45,709 nucleotides of DNA from Methanobacteriaceae archaeon (lineage in GTDB: Archaea; Methanobacteriota; Methanobacteria; Methanobacteriales; Methanobacteriaceae), in NCBI GenBank assembly GCA_029219465.1, contig JAQXTL010000019.1, positions 1 through 45,709 on the forward strand, written 5' to 3'. The notes beneath the pieces are model-generated. The model was not told the DNA's origin. It ran no database searches and saw nothing but the letters and a program-made list of their open reading frames with translations. The position numbers and the translations under genes are program-made. This document shows, one piece after another, positions 25,332-33,577 of the stretch (its first letter is position 1; the number at the start of each line of letters is the position of its first letter).

Positions 25332-26363
25332 ATGAAAGTATGGATAGATATCTCAAATGCACCTCATGTAAGATTTTTTAAAGACGTTATTAAATATTTA
25401 GAAGCTGAAGGTGAGGATGTAATTGTTACAGCAAGGCAATTTGGTGATATCCATAAGTTAATGGAAATGTATGATATTGATTTCATTTCTGTTGGTAAAC
25501 ATGGTGTAAGCCTTTATGATAAATTAAAAGAGAGTACTTCAAGAGTATATAATCTTGTTGATGTTATACATGATGAAAAAGTAGATGTTGCACTTAGTAA
25601 ACACTCTATTGAACTTCCTAGAATCAGTTTTGGTTTAGGAATTCCAAGTTTATATGTTCTTGACAATGAGCATGCATTAGCTGCTAATAAATTGACTCTC
25701 CCGTTATGTGACAGGATTATTACACCACAGATTATTGACATGTGGAAACTAATGAAATTCGGTGCAGATCCAAACTCCATTATCTCATATAATGGAACTT
25801 CAGAATTAATGCACTTTAAAGATTTCCAATATAATGACAATATCTTTGATGATTTAAACCTTAACTTAACTCATCCTAAAACCATCTTAATGAGACCTGA
25901 ACCTTCTTTAGCATCTTACTTGGATGCTGACTGCAGCAAATCAGTTCTCTCTCCAATTGTTGATGAATTAAAAGATTTTGCTAATATTTTAATTCTTCCA
26001 AGATTTAAAGAACAGGCTAGGATTTTTGAAGGTATTGAAGGTGTTTCAATCTTAAAACCACCAGTAGATACTTCAAATATTATCAAAAAATGTGATTTGG
26101 TCATTGGTGCTGGAGGTACAATGAACAGAGAAGCTGCAATCTTGCAAACTCCTGTTATTTCATGTTATCCTGGAGAAACATTATCTGTTGATCAATATTA
26201 CATTGATAAAGGCTTAATGTATCGTTCTCAGGATACTGATGAAGTTATTCATAAGGCATTAGAATTTATAGTCAATCCTCACAAGCAAATTGACCTTAAA
26301 ACTGATGACTTATTCCAAATTATAATAGATAATTTATATGATTTAGCTAAAAATGGTAAATAG
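25332..26363 (+). CDS. DUF354 glycosyltransferase-like protein
   Basis: A 343-residue member of DUF354 (PF04007), an archaeal family with a GT-B-like fold related to UDP-GlcNAc epimerase and glycosyltransferases. The N-terminus MKVWIDISNAPHVRFFKDVIKYL is the family signature, and the second half has LVIGAGGTMNREAAILQTPVISCYPG, the nucleotide-sugar-binding pattern of MurG-like enzymes. No signal or transmembrane segment is seen, so it is cytosolic. The acceptor is unknown. GGTGG precedes the start, 17 bases after hypB, so it probably shares the hypAB transcript, but a functional tie to hydrogenase assembly is not evident. Confidence 0.8.
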   Translation: MKVWIDISNAPHVRFFKDVIKYLEAEGEDVIVTARQFGDIHKLMEMYDIDFISVGKHGVSLYDKLKESTSRVYNLVDVIHDEKVDVALSKHSIELPRISFGLGIPSLYVLDNEHALAANKLTLPLCDRIITPQIIDMWKLMKFGADPNSIISYNGTSELMHFKDFQYNDNIFDDLNLNLTHPKTILMRPEPSLASYLDADCSKSVLSPIVDELKDFANILILPRFKEQARIFEGIEGVSILKPPVDTSNIIKKCDLVIGAGGTMNREAAILQTPVISCYPGETLSVDQYYIDKGLMYRSQDTDEVIHKALEFIVNPHKQIDLKTDDLFQIIIDNLYDLAKNGK

Positions 26364-26378
26364 TTATATAATACTAAT

Positions 26379-26394
26379 TTTAAATATTTAATAT
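26379..26394 (+). promoter_or_regulatory. TATA-like element of the tRNA-Ala gene
   Basis: A TTTAAATATTTAATAT stretch ends about 25 bases before the tRNA, which fits the position of an archaeal TATA box. It is in an AT-rich gap of 55 bases, so the exact element is uncertain. Confidence 0.4.
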
Positions 26395-26418
26395 GAATTA
26401 TTTATTCATTTATTTATT

Positions 26419-26491
<73 letters not shown>

Positions 26492-26529
26492 CTTAATTTT
26501 TTAAAATAAAAGAAAATTGTGATTATAAT

Positions 26530-27612
26530 ATGTTGTTAATTGCTCAAAACCATTTACAATTAATTGTTGAAGTAGGAGTAATGTTATTTGTATCATTAGT
26601 CTTCTGTCTCAACTTAATTCCGTTGTCACTTAGTATTGTAACCTTCTTATCCTTGTTTTTAATGGGAGGTTTAACACTCTTATTTGGTGCGGATATTGCG
26701 CTTCTTGTCTTGTTTTCAAGTCAAGCAGAATTTACACACCCATTTGGACCAATTGCATTACTTGGTACTGTAACAGCACTTGCTTCACTGAAGGTAATGT
26801 CGGAATCAGGTGTAGATATTAGGCCACTTAGAAGATTTGTTATCTTATTCTTAGGTGGAATCACTGTATTTGGTGGATTAATGCACAGATCATTTTTACT
26901 TTTATGGTTATTAGGATTATTCTTAGGATACTTAATGATTTCCAAATCCTTCAGAGAAAAATCTGTATTTACTTTAAAAAGAGTTATGATGTTCGTTGGT
27001 GCAGCAGGTGTAGGTTTTGTATTCCTTGAAGTTCTTGCTCGTGTAACTGGTATGACAATTTTCTCACCACTTTTAAGGATTGGTAGGATTGAACAATACT
27101 CCTTATCCAGTATTAAAATGGTATTAAACAACATTCAATTAATAGGACATAATGCACAGGCTTCATACTGGGGAGCAGATGGAACTGCATTTGCAGAAGG
27201 TTATATCTCTTTACCTATGCAATTAATCTTATTATTCGGATTACCATTCCCAGTGTTCTTTGGTGTTCTTGTAAACCAAAAAGATACAATCGATTACATG
27301 CTTCCAGGTATATTCGGTTGGGGATTCGACTTTGGAATATTAGGTCTTATAGGATTAATGGTATTCGTACTTGGAACTATCCTCATTGGATTTAAAGTAT
27401 TAAAAATGTACAGACAAAAAAGAGAGAAAAACAATAAAAAATACTTAGGAAGAGAAGTATTATTAACAGGTGCATTAGCAGCATTCTGTTCACAAGCATT
27501 AATCGGATTATTCATCTTTAACAGATCCATCAACGGTATGGCATTGTTAACATTTATATTCTTAGGCACATTGATTTTAGCTAATGTTGTCTCATTAAAA
27601 ACAAGATCATAA
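26530..27612 (+). CDS. Polytopic membrane protein of the metE operon
   Basis: A 360-residue integral membrane protein with about nine hydrophobic segments and short loops, including positively charged loops SKSFREKSVF and YRQKREKNNKKYLGRE that would face the cytosol. One loop around residues 195-235 (NNIQLIGHNAQASYWGADGTAF) is more polar and may form the outer or substrate face. I do not recognise the family. The start follows GTGAT. It is followed at short spacing by DUF1890, DUF1894 and metE, so it belongs to that operon. A transporter or a membrane enzyme related to the methyl/corrinoid step is possible, but this is only context. Confidence 0.75.
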   Translation: MLLIAQNHLQLIVEVGVMLFVSLVFCLNLIPLSLSIVTFLSLFLMGGLTLLFGADIALLVLFSSQAEFTHPFGPIALLGTVTALASLKVMSESGVDIRPLRRFVILFLGGITVFGGLMHRSFLLLWLLGLFLGYLMISKSFREKSVFTLKRVMMFVGAAGVGFVFLEVLARVTGMTIFSPLLRIGRIEQYSLSSIKMVLNNIQLIGHNAQASYWGADGTAFAEGYISLPMQLILLFGLPFPVFFGVLVNQKDTIDYMLPGIFGWGFDFGILGLIGLMVFVLGTILIGFKVLKMYRQKREKNNKKYLGREVLLTGALAAFCSQALIGLFIFNRSINGMALLTFIFLGTLILANVVSLKTRS

Positions 27613-27624
27613 AGAGGTATTTGA

Positions 27625-28083
27625 ATGAAAGCTTTAATTTTACTCGGATGTCCTGAAATTCCAGCACAAACTCCAATGGCAGTTTATGCTTCTAATAAAT
27701 TAACAAAAATGGGTTATGATACAACAATTGCAGCTAATCCTGCAGCATCAAAATTAGTAAGAATATCTGACCCTGAAGAATTATATAACCTTAATTTAGT
27801 TGATTTGGAAAGAACTTTAGGCGAAATCAACGAAGGAGATTATGATTTACTTGTTGGTTTTGTACATAAAGATGCAGCAGCTTCATTTTTCGTAACATTT
27901 GACCAAATTCTCAATACAAAATCCCTTGCATTAGTATTCTCAAGAGATATGGATGAAATTGAAGAATTCGTCTCTATGATTGAAGAAAGTGGAAGCAATG
28001 CTTTAATTGCAGCTGTAAGAGCATTCCATAATCCTTCACCAATTAAAGTTAAATTTGATAAAGCTATCAAGGAGTTTGAATAA
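27625..28083 (+). CDS. DUF1890 family protein
   Basis: A 152-residue cytosolic protein of DUF1890, found almost only in methanogens. The family pattern is MKALILLGCPEIPAQTPMAVY at the start, with a conserved Cys9, and a Rossmann-like alternation of strands and helices (YDTTIAANPAASKLV, DYDLLVGFVHKDAAASFF). GAGGT precedes the start. The last codons contain AGGAG for the next gene, which starts at the base after this stop. In Methanothermobacter, from memory, the same pair precedes metE (MTH775-777). A role linked to corrinoid-dependent methyl transfer is inferred only from that linkage. Confidence 0.78.
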   Translation: MKALILLGCPEIPAQTPMAVYASNKLTKMGYDTTIAANPAASKLVRISDPEELYNLNLVDLERTLGEINEGDYDLLVGFVHKDAAASFFVTFDQILNTKSLALVFSRDMDEIEEFVSMIEESGSNALIAAVRAFHNPSPIKVKFDKAIKEFE

Positions 28084-28398
28084 ATGTCATTTTGTTTAGA
28101 TACTTATCTTCAACAATCAGATGATTATGAAATCCACGCTTCAAAAGCAGGATTTAAAGATTGTGCAATGATTATTAGATTCAAAGCAGATGAATTAGTT
28201 TACATTAAACCTGGTGATGAAGTTTTAGGTGTTAGAGTTATTGGCATTCCACCAATCCCAATTGGATTTGATAAAACAAAAGGAACTGTATTTTTACCAT
28301 ACACCAAACCTTGTCATGGAACATCTGTTGTTGAGCTTCCAATCAATGAAGAAGAAGTTGAAAAGATTAAAAAACTTGATACTGGTAATAAAAAATGA
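28084..28398 (+). CDS. DUF1894 family protein
   Basis: A 104-residue protein of DUF1894, a methanogen-specific family. It shows KAGFKDCAMIIRFKADELVYIKPGDEVLGVRVIGIPPIPIG, split here for clarity as KAGFKDCAMIIR and PGDEVLGVRVIGIPPIP, and a YTKPCHGTSVVELP segment. Two conserved cysteines stand in the CAMI and PCHG contexts. Its start abuts the DUF1890 stop and its stop overlaps the metE start in ATGA, so the three are made together. Function unknown; a subunit or partner of the methionine synthase is a reasonable thought. Confidence 0.78.
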   Translation: MSFCLDTYLQQSDDYEIHASKAGFKDCAMIIRFKADELVYIKPGDEVLGVRVIGIPPIPIGFDKTKGTVFLPYTKPCHGTSVVELPINEEEVEKIKKLDTGNKK

Positions 28399-29339
28399 AA
28401 TCTACAGTTGTAGGTAGCTTTCCGGCCAAGGAAAGTTCACCATCTAATTTTAAAGATAAATTATTAAATACATTAGGAATGTATGACCCATTTAAAGAAG
28501 CTATTAAAAATAGTGTAATAGCTCAACTTGATGCTGGTGTTGATATAATTTCAGACGGCCAAGTTAGAGGAGACATGGTTTCTATTTTTACTAAATATAT
28601 TCCTGGAATGAAAATTGAAGACGGAAATACTGTAATTGTATCTAAAATAAGAAATCCAACTCAGGAAATCTCAATTAAGGATATGAAATATGCAAAAAAA
28701 GTAATGAGTGATTATTATGGTGGTAAAATTCCTGAGGGTAATGGAATAAAAGGAATTATTACAGGACCAAATACTATTATTCATTCTTCCAGAATTGAAT
28801 CTTTTTACAAAAACAAAGAAGATGCTATCCTTGATTTGGCACACAGTTTAAAATGTGAAGTTGATGCAATAGTTAACAAAGTAGATCCAGTTTACATTCA
28901 AATTGATGAACCGTTCCTTTCAACTGGAATGGTAGATATGAAAACTGCAAAAGAATCTATTGATATCATTCAGGATGGATTAGAAGTACCATTAGGTATG
29001 CATGTATGTGGTATTTTATCTGATGCATTCAAAGATTTAGCTAAATTCAATATTGATATTTTAGATATGGAATTTGCAGGAAATAATGTCAACCTTGATG
29101 TTCTTAAAGAAAATGCATCTTTACTTGGCAATAAAAAAGTAGGATTTGGATGTGTTGATTCATCAGTTAATACTGTAGATGACATTAAAGATATTGATGA
29201 ATTGGTAAGTTGTGCTATTGAAATTGTCGGAAAAGACAATATCATTTTAGATCCTGACTGCGGTCTTAGAAGAGCTTCAAACGATGTTGCTTTTGACAAA
29301 TTAAGATTAATGAACGAAATTAAAGATAAATACAGTTAA
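28395..29339 (+). CDS. metE: Archaeal core-MetE methionine synthase (methylcobamide:homocysteine methyltransferase)
   Basis: This short MetE form makes methionine from homocysteine with a methyl-corrinoid donor rather than folate. The 314-residue protein equals the C-terminal catalytic barrel of bacterial MetE. Zinc ligands are visible as GMHVCG (His and Cys, near 205-210), EFAGNN (Glu) and DPDCGLRRAS (Cys, near 296). The N-terminus STVVGSFPAKE and QIDEPFLSTGM are also typical. Its length agrees with the enzyme known from Methanothermobacter. The start shares bases with the DUF1894 stop. A hairpin terminator overlaps its 3' end. Confidence 0.9.
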   Translation: MKSTVVGSFPAKESSPSNFKDKLLNTLGMYDPFKEAIKNSVIAQLDAGVDIISDGQVRGDMVSIFTKYIPGMKIEDGNTVIVSKIRNPTQEISIKDMKYAKKVMSDYYGGKIPEGNGIKGIITGPNTIIHSSRIESFYKNKEDAILDLAHSLKCEVDAIVNKVDPVYIQIDEPFLSTGMVDMKTAKESIDIIQDGLEVPLGMHVCGILSDAFKDLAKFNIDILDMEFAGNNVNLDVLKENASLLGNKKVGFGCVDSSVNTVDDIKDIDELVSCAIEIVGKDNIILDPDCGLRRASNDVAFDKLRLMNEIKDKYS

Positions 29340-29367
29340 TTAATCTGTATTTTTACTCTATTTTTTT
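29328..29367 (+). terminator. Hairpin terminator at the end of metE
   Basis: AAATACAG at 29328-29335 pairs perfectly with CTGTATTT at 29345-29352 around a nine-base loop that contains the stop codon; a run of seven Ts follows at 29361-29367. The stem overlapping the stop suggests that ribosomes on metE may affect it. Confidence 0.6.
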
Positions 29368-29385
29368 AAATGGCTTGGCAATTAA

Positions 29386-30117
29386 ATGAATTATCTAATT
29401 ATTAACGGTTCACCAAGAAAGAAAATCACATATAGTGTTATAAAACAGGCAATTAGTAATTTTGATGGGAATTTTGAAGAAATCCACTTGGCTAAAGAAA
29501 AAATTCCAATGTGTAATGGCTGTTATAAATGTATTATGGAGGGTGAAGAGTATTGTCCTCACTATGATATAATTAATCCAATTATGGATAAAATACGCAA
29601 ATGTGATGGAATTATTATTGGTTCTCCTGTTTATTCAATGAATGTAACAGCTCTTTTAAAAAATTTCTTTGATCATACTGCTTATTTATATCACAGGCCT
29701 CAGTTTTTTACTAAAAAAGCTCTTGTAGTTGTTACAACTGCTGGTGCAGGTCAAAAAAAGGTTGCTGATTATATTGATGAGAATTTAAAATATTGGGGAG
29801 TAAATAATATCTATAAACTTCATTTTGCATGTGGTGGAAAAGATTCACTTGAGAAAGATAAAATCAATAAAACAGCAAAAAAATTTGCTCGTGATGTTGA
29901 ATCAAAGAAAATGCATTCTCCTAAATTTTCTAATATCATATCTTATAATGTATGGAGGGCAATGGCATGTTGTGATGATCCAATTCCTGCAGATAAAAAA
30001 TATTGGTTTGATTCACAATTGGTTAGTCAGGAATTTGCCCCTGAAGTTAAATTAAACATCTTTAAAAAGTTGTTTTCTAAGTTTGTATTTTTCTTTTTTA
30101 GAAAAGTTTTCAAATAA
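29386..30117 (+). CDS. Iron-sulfur flavoprotein (NADPH-dependent FMN reductase family)
   Basis: A 243-residue flavodoxin-fold protein. It starts MNYLIINGSPRKK, the FMN phosphate loop. CNGCYKCIMEGEEYC matches the C-x2-C-x2-C-x4-7-C motif of the Methanosarcina iron-sulfur flavoprotein Isf, which binds a compact [4Fe-4S] cluster. GSPVYSMNVTALLKNFFDH and VTTAGAGQKK complete the FMN site. Isf-type proteins handle oxygen or peroxide with ferredoxin electrons. The C-terminal ~40 residues are basic and Phe-rich (FSKFVFFFFRKVF) and may touch the membrane. The start site has a weak ribosome-binding signal. The natural partner is unknown. Confidence 0.82.
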   Translation: MNYLIINGSPRKKITYSVIKQAISNFDGNFEEIHLAKEKIPMCNGCYKCIMEGEEYCPHYDIINPIMDKIRKCDGIIIGSPVYSMNVTALLKNFFDHTAYLYHRPQFFTKKALVVVTTAGAGQKKVADYIDENLKYWGVNNIYKLHFACGGKDSLEKDKINKTAKKFARDVESKKMHSPKFSNIISYNVWRAMACCDDPIPADKKYWFDSQLVSQEFAPEVKLNIFKKLFSKFVFFFFRKVFK

Positions 30118-30173
30118 ATTTTCTTTTTTTATCAATTAAATATTAATAGGATGCTTTATTAAATATATGATTA

Positions 30174-30252
30174 GTAAAGTATATTTAATAATTTATTAAT
30201 ATTATTTTACTTATTTTATTAAATTTACTTTACAATTATTAAAATAGTAAAG
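30174..30252. repeat. Repeated GTAAAG elements upstream of the adhesin-like gene
   Basis: The AT-rich gap of 149 bases holds GTAAAGTA at 30174-30181, its exact inverse TACTTTAC at 30226-30233, and a further GTAAAG at 30247-30252, 15 bases before the ATG. They could be binding sites of a regulator of surface-protein expression. With such AT-rich DNA, chance is a real alternative. Confidence 0.3.
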
Positions 30253-30266
30253 AATGAGGATTTTAT

Positions 30267-32258
30267 ATGAAGAAAATTTTTGTATTTTTAATACTTTTAT
30301 TATTAAGTATAAGCGTAGTTTCTGCCGTATCTGATAATGCAACTATGTGTAGTGCTTCAAATAGTGATTGTATTGATTTAAAATCCGATTCTTCTTATGT
30401 TTATGATTCTCAATTGCTTGGCGCTGAATCAAAAGCAACAGATAATATTATTATCAACCAAAGAAATTATAAAATGTATTTTGATGATAATAATGTTTTA
30501 AAAAAGGATTATAATGGCAAAGTTTTAACTTTCCAGGGTTCTTTTGTAGATAAAGGCGTTTTTACAATTGATGGTGAAAATACCAAAATAACTGGGAAAA
30601 ATACATTATTTAACAATACAGTCTTTAATATTAAAGCAAATGGTGTAATGTTAACTAATTTAAACTTTGTTTTGAATAAAGAGTTCTCTAACAATGAATT
30701 TGCAGGTATATTAATTAATGCAGATAACGTTACTGTTTATAATGTTGCACTTAATTATACTGTACCTAAAAACTGCACAGGATTTGGAATTTATTCAAAC
30801 GGATTAGATAAAGATTTATCTGATGTTAAATTGGTTAATAATACAGTTTATATGTATGGTAATGCATTACATGAAGGATATAATTATGGGGTTGTTTTAA
30901 TTAATACACGTGATGCTATTGTATCTGGCAATAAAATTAACTGTTCTTTGCCTTTAAGACCTGTTGATTGGATGGCTGAGATATATGGTGGTATATCAAT
31001 GGAAGCTGTTACAGGTTTTGCAGCAGACTCCTGTTTTAATTTAAGACTCTTCAATAATGATATCTACTGTGAAGTTAATGGTGTTGCTCTTGGAGAACCT
31101 ACTTTGGATGCTGTAATTATCTATGCATGTCATAATTCAACAATAGAGCACAATACAATCACTCAAAGAGATTACATCACTAAAAAAGGTGAAGTTAATT
31201 ACTTATATGGTTTAGATGTGTTTTTATGTAATAATGTTATAATTTATGGCAATACTATTGATATTTACACTACTGGGGGTAAAGAAGCTCATGGTACTGC
31301 TTATCCAATTCAAGTAACTGGGCAGGCTGAAAATATCACTATTGCATTTAATAGACTTACTAGTTTTAGTAACGGTCCAAACATTGGTATTTACTCACAA
31401 AATTACTATGGAATTACTCAACTTGAGATTATTAGTAATTTTATCAATGTTACTGGATTTGCTAGTAAACATCAATGGGCGTTAGTTGCAGGTATTGAAT
31501 TACAAGACTCAAACGATGTTGTATTTAACAACACAATCATTGTCAGTACTGTAAATAAATTTGAAAAAGGTTTCAATGTTTATGGTGTGAGTTATTCTCA
31601 AACTACAAATGGAGACCATAAATACAATATTCAGTACAATAATGTAACTGTCAACGGTGATTATGCTGTTGCTCTTAAAGGAGGCAGTGGATCAACAGTT
31701 ACAGATTCAATTGTTGCAAATAATATCCTAAATGCAAATAATTATGGTGGAAATCGAGTTGTAACTATTTCAGGTGGAAGCAATAATGTTATTGTAAATA
31801 ACACTGATGGTTCTAAACCTGTAGCTGTAATGGATGTTGATAAATATTCTGATTCATTGAAATCTTATTTAAATAGTCCATTTAAGGGTACTGGATTGTC
31901 ATTAGGTTGGTTAAATTCAGATTCTGCTTCTAATGGTATTTCTTCCAATAATACTAATGCTAATGATGTAATTGGGAATAATCCTAATAACAGTAGTTCT
32001 CAATCAACCAAGGGACAATTAAACTCAACTCATTATGCATATGGTTCATCTGGTATTTCTATTGCTAGTGCTTCTTCAGCTTCTGCTGGTGGAAATGGTA
32101 TTCTTGCTGGTAATGATCAACAAAAATCCTATGAAGTTAGTAAAAAAATAGATAATAGCAAAGATGAATTCAATTTAAGGTTTATTATTTGTGTCCTGTT
32201 TATTATAGCATTATTAGTTGTAGGATATAAAGCAAAAAGAACAAAAGAAGAATATTAA
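30267..32258 (+). CDS. Adhesin-like beta-helix surface protein
   Basis: A 663-residue exported protein. The N-terminus is a signal peptide (MKKIFVFLILLLLSISVVSA). Residues ~100-530 repeat short strands ending in NNT, NNV or GN (for example LVNNTVYMYGNAL, NNVIIYGNTI), the pattern of parallel beta-helix, pectate-lyase-like folds. A Ser/Asn-rich, low-complexity stretch (about 540-625) leads to a C-terminal transmembrane segment (IICVLFIIALLVVGY) and a basic tail, so it is anchored outside the cell. Many NxT/S sites suggest glycosylation. Methanobrevibacter genomes encode many such adhesin-like proteins, thought to contact other gut microbes or host material. GAGG precedes the start. Partner or ligand cannot be read from sequence. 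Confidence 0.85.
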   Translation: MKKIFVFLILLLLSISVVSAVSDNATMCSASNSDCIDLKSDSSYVYDSQLLGAESKATDNIIINQRNYKMYFDDNNVLKKDYNGKVLTFQGSFVDKGVFTIDGENTKITGKNTLFNNTVFNIKANGVMLTNLNFVLNKEFSNNEFAGILINADNVTVYNVALNYTVPKNCTGFGIYSNGLDKDLSDVKLVNNTVYMYGNALHEGYNYGVVLINTRDAIVSGNKINCSLPLRPVDWMAEIYGGISMEAVTGFAADSCFNLRLFNNDIYCEVNGVALGEPTLDAVIIYACHNSTIEHNTITQRDYITKKGEVNYLYGLDVFLCNNVIIYGNTIDIYTTGGKEAHGTAYPIQVTGQAENITIAFNRLTSFSNGPNIGIYSQNYYGITQLEIISNFINVTGFASKHQWALVAGIELQDSNDVVFNNTIIVSTVNKFEKGFNVYGVSYSQTTNGDHKYNIQYNNVTVNGDYAVALKGGSGSTVTDSIVANNILNANNYGGNRVVTISGGSNNVIVNNTDGSKPVAVMDVDKYSDSLKSYLNSPFKGTGLSLGWLNSDSASNGISSNNTNANDVIGNNPNNSSSQSTKGQLNSTHYAYGSSGISIASASSASAGGNGILAGNDQQKSYEVSKKIDNSKDEFNLRFIICVLFIIALLVVGYKAKRTKEEY

Positions 32259-32270
32259 ATAGTTTTGTTA

Positions 32271-32298
32271 AAACAAGTGTGAATACTTGTTTTTTTTT
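32271..32298. terminator. Hairpin terminator between adhesin-like gene and cbiF
   Basis: AAACAAGT at 32271-32278 pairs perfectly with ACTTGTTT at 32285-32292 around a six-base loop, and a T-run follows to 32298 and further. It ends the adhesin-like transcript; A-rich bases on the other side could also serve convergent cbiF. Confidence 0.65.
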
Positions 32299-32333
32299 AT
32301 TTTTTTTTAAAAAAGAGATAATGAATATAAAAA

Positions 32334-33086
32334 TTATCTATATTCATGTTTAAAGTTTTTGTCATATAGCTTAGATGGATTAAAATCACCAGGGTCTAAC
32401 ACATCTCCCACTATAATCATTGCAGTCTTTGTTATATTAGCATCTTTTACTTTTTGTGCAATATTATCGAGGGTTCCTCTAATTATTTCTTGGTCTGGCC
32501 AAGTAGCTTTTTTAACAACAGCTACTGGAGTAGTTTTTTCATAACCTACAAGTAACTCATCAACTACTTTATCAATCATACCCACACCTAAGAAAACACA
32601 CATAGTAGCATGATGTTTTGAAAAACTAGCTAAACTTTCACCGTCAGGCATTGGAGTTCTACCTTCAGGACGTGTAATAATAACACTTTGAGAAATTTCA
32701 GGTAATGTTAATTCAGTTTCAAGAACACTGGCACTACCAAATAAAGAACTTACACCAGGGATAATTTCGTATTCAATGTCATGTTTTTTAAGTTCACGGA
32801 TTTGTTCTGCAATTGCACCATAAATGGAAGGATCACCTGTATGTACACGAGCAACTAATTTTCCTTCATTAACAGCTTCAGTAATTATTGCATCAGTTTC
32901 ATCTAAATTCAAATAAGCACTGTTGTGAATTTCACAATCATCACGAGCAGGAGATAAAACATCTGGGTTAACAAGAGAACCTGCATAAATTATTACATCA
33001 GCTTTTTCAATAACGCTTCTTCCTTTAACAGTTATTAAGTCAGGATCTCCAGGACCTGCACCAATGAATATAACTTTTCCTTTCAT
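32334..33086 (-). CDS. cbiF: Cobalt-precorrin-4 C11-methyltransferase CbiF
   Basis: CbiF transfers a methyl from S-adenosylmethionine to C-11 of the corrin precursor in the anaerobic cobamide pathway, which methanogens need for methyl transfer. The 250-residue protein shows the tetrapyrrole methylase pattern: VIFIGAGPGDPDLITVKG at the N-terminus, IYAGSLVNP, VARVHTGDPSIYGAI, YEIIPGVSS and TMCVFLGVGM. The IYAGSL and HTGDPS forms separate CbiF/CobM from other family members. It stands as a single gene here; other corrin genes are not in the window. It is divergent from the pilin-like pair across a 98-base region with a palindrome. Confidence 0.93.
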   Translation of the reverse strand: MKGKVIFIGAGPGDPDLITVKGRSVIEKADVIIYAGSLVNPDVLSPARDDCEIHNSAYLNLDETDAIITEAVNEGKLVARVHTGDPSIYGAIAEQIRELKKHDIEYEIIPGVSSLFGSASVLETELTLPEISQSVIITRPEGRTPMPDGESLASFSKHHATMCVFLGVGMIDKVVDELLVGYEKTTPVAVVKKATWPDQEIIRGTLDNIAQKVKDANITKTAMIIVGDVLDPGDFNPSKLYDKNFKHEYR

Positions 33087-33118
33087 ATCCTTGATTTTTA
33101 TTTAAGGTATTATTTAAT

Positions 33119-33135
33119 AATTATGTATCATAATT
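33119..33135. promoter_or_regulatory. 17-base palindrome between cbiF and the pilin-like genes
   Basis: AATTATG and CATAATT are exact inverse repeats around TAT. The site is about 33 bases upstream of cbiF and 50 upstream of the divergent pilin-like gene. A second inverted pair, TTAACT (33151-33156) and AGTTAA (33165-33170), lies closer to the latter. Either could be an operator. Their role is inferred from position. Confidence 0.4.
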
Positions 33136-33184
33136 GACTTTTATTATAAGTTAACTTTATTAACAGTTAAATTAATTAAAAAAT

Positions 33185-33577
33185 ATGGATGAACAGGGTT
33201 TTATTTCTGCTGAATACATTTTTGCATTATTTATGATATTTATTATTGCCTGTAGTTTGTTATTTTATTCATCATCAATTATAGATGCAACTGTTAATAT
33301 TGAAAACTCAATTACTCATAGACTTATTTTAGATGAAGTTTCTAATGTTATAAGTCAGGTAAACTCAAACGGTGAGGGATATTCAAAGTATCTTAAATTA
33401 CCATCTGATAAAGGTTATTTTGAAATAACTGTTGAAAAATCAAGACTAATAATTGAATATGACAATAAAAAAGGAGAATCTATGATTCCTTTACTAAATA
33501 TAGATTCAAAATATAAGCTAATTAGTGGAAAGAAGTATTTAATTTCAAAAAATGAGGGAAAGATTGTGATACAATGA
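33185..33577 (+). CDS. Pilin-like protein with class III-type signal, first of a pair
   Basis: A 130-residue protein that starts MDEQGFISAEYIFAL followed by a hydrophobic helix. The QGFISAEY pattern resembles the archaeal class III (EppA-processed) prepilin signal QxSxE before a hydrophobic N-terminal helix that forms the pilus core. The rest is a small extracellular beta-rich domain with charged residues and no cysteines. There is no clear Shine-Dalgarno site, so it may be leaderless. Its 3' end overlaps the next gene by four bases. Together they look like minor pilins or a secreted pseudopilin pair. The signal is slightly off consensus. Confidence 0.62.
   Translation: MDEQGFISAEYIFALFMIFIIACSLLFYSSSIIDATVNIENSITHRLILDEVSNVISQVNSNGEGYSKYLKLPSDKGYFEITVEKSRLIIEYDNKKGESMIPLLNIDSKYKLISGKKYLISKNEGKIVIQ

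Noticed and set aside
26721-27134. 137-residue minus-strand frame opposite the membrane protein
   Set aside because: It is a shadow of hydrophobic codons; the plus-strand frame has start signal, operon context and membrane topology.
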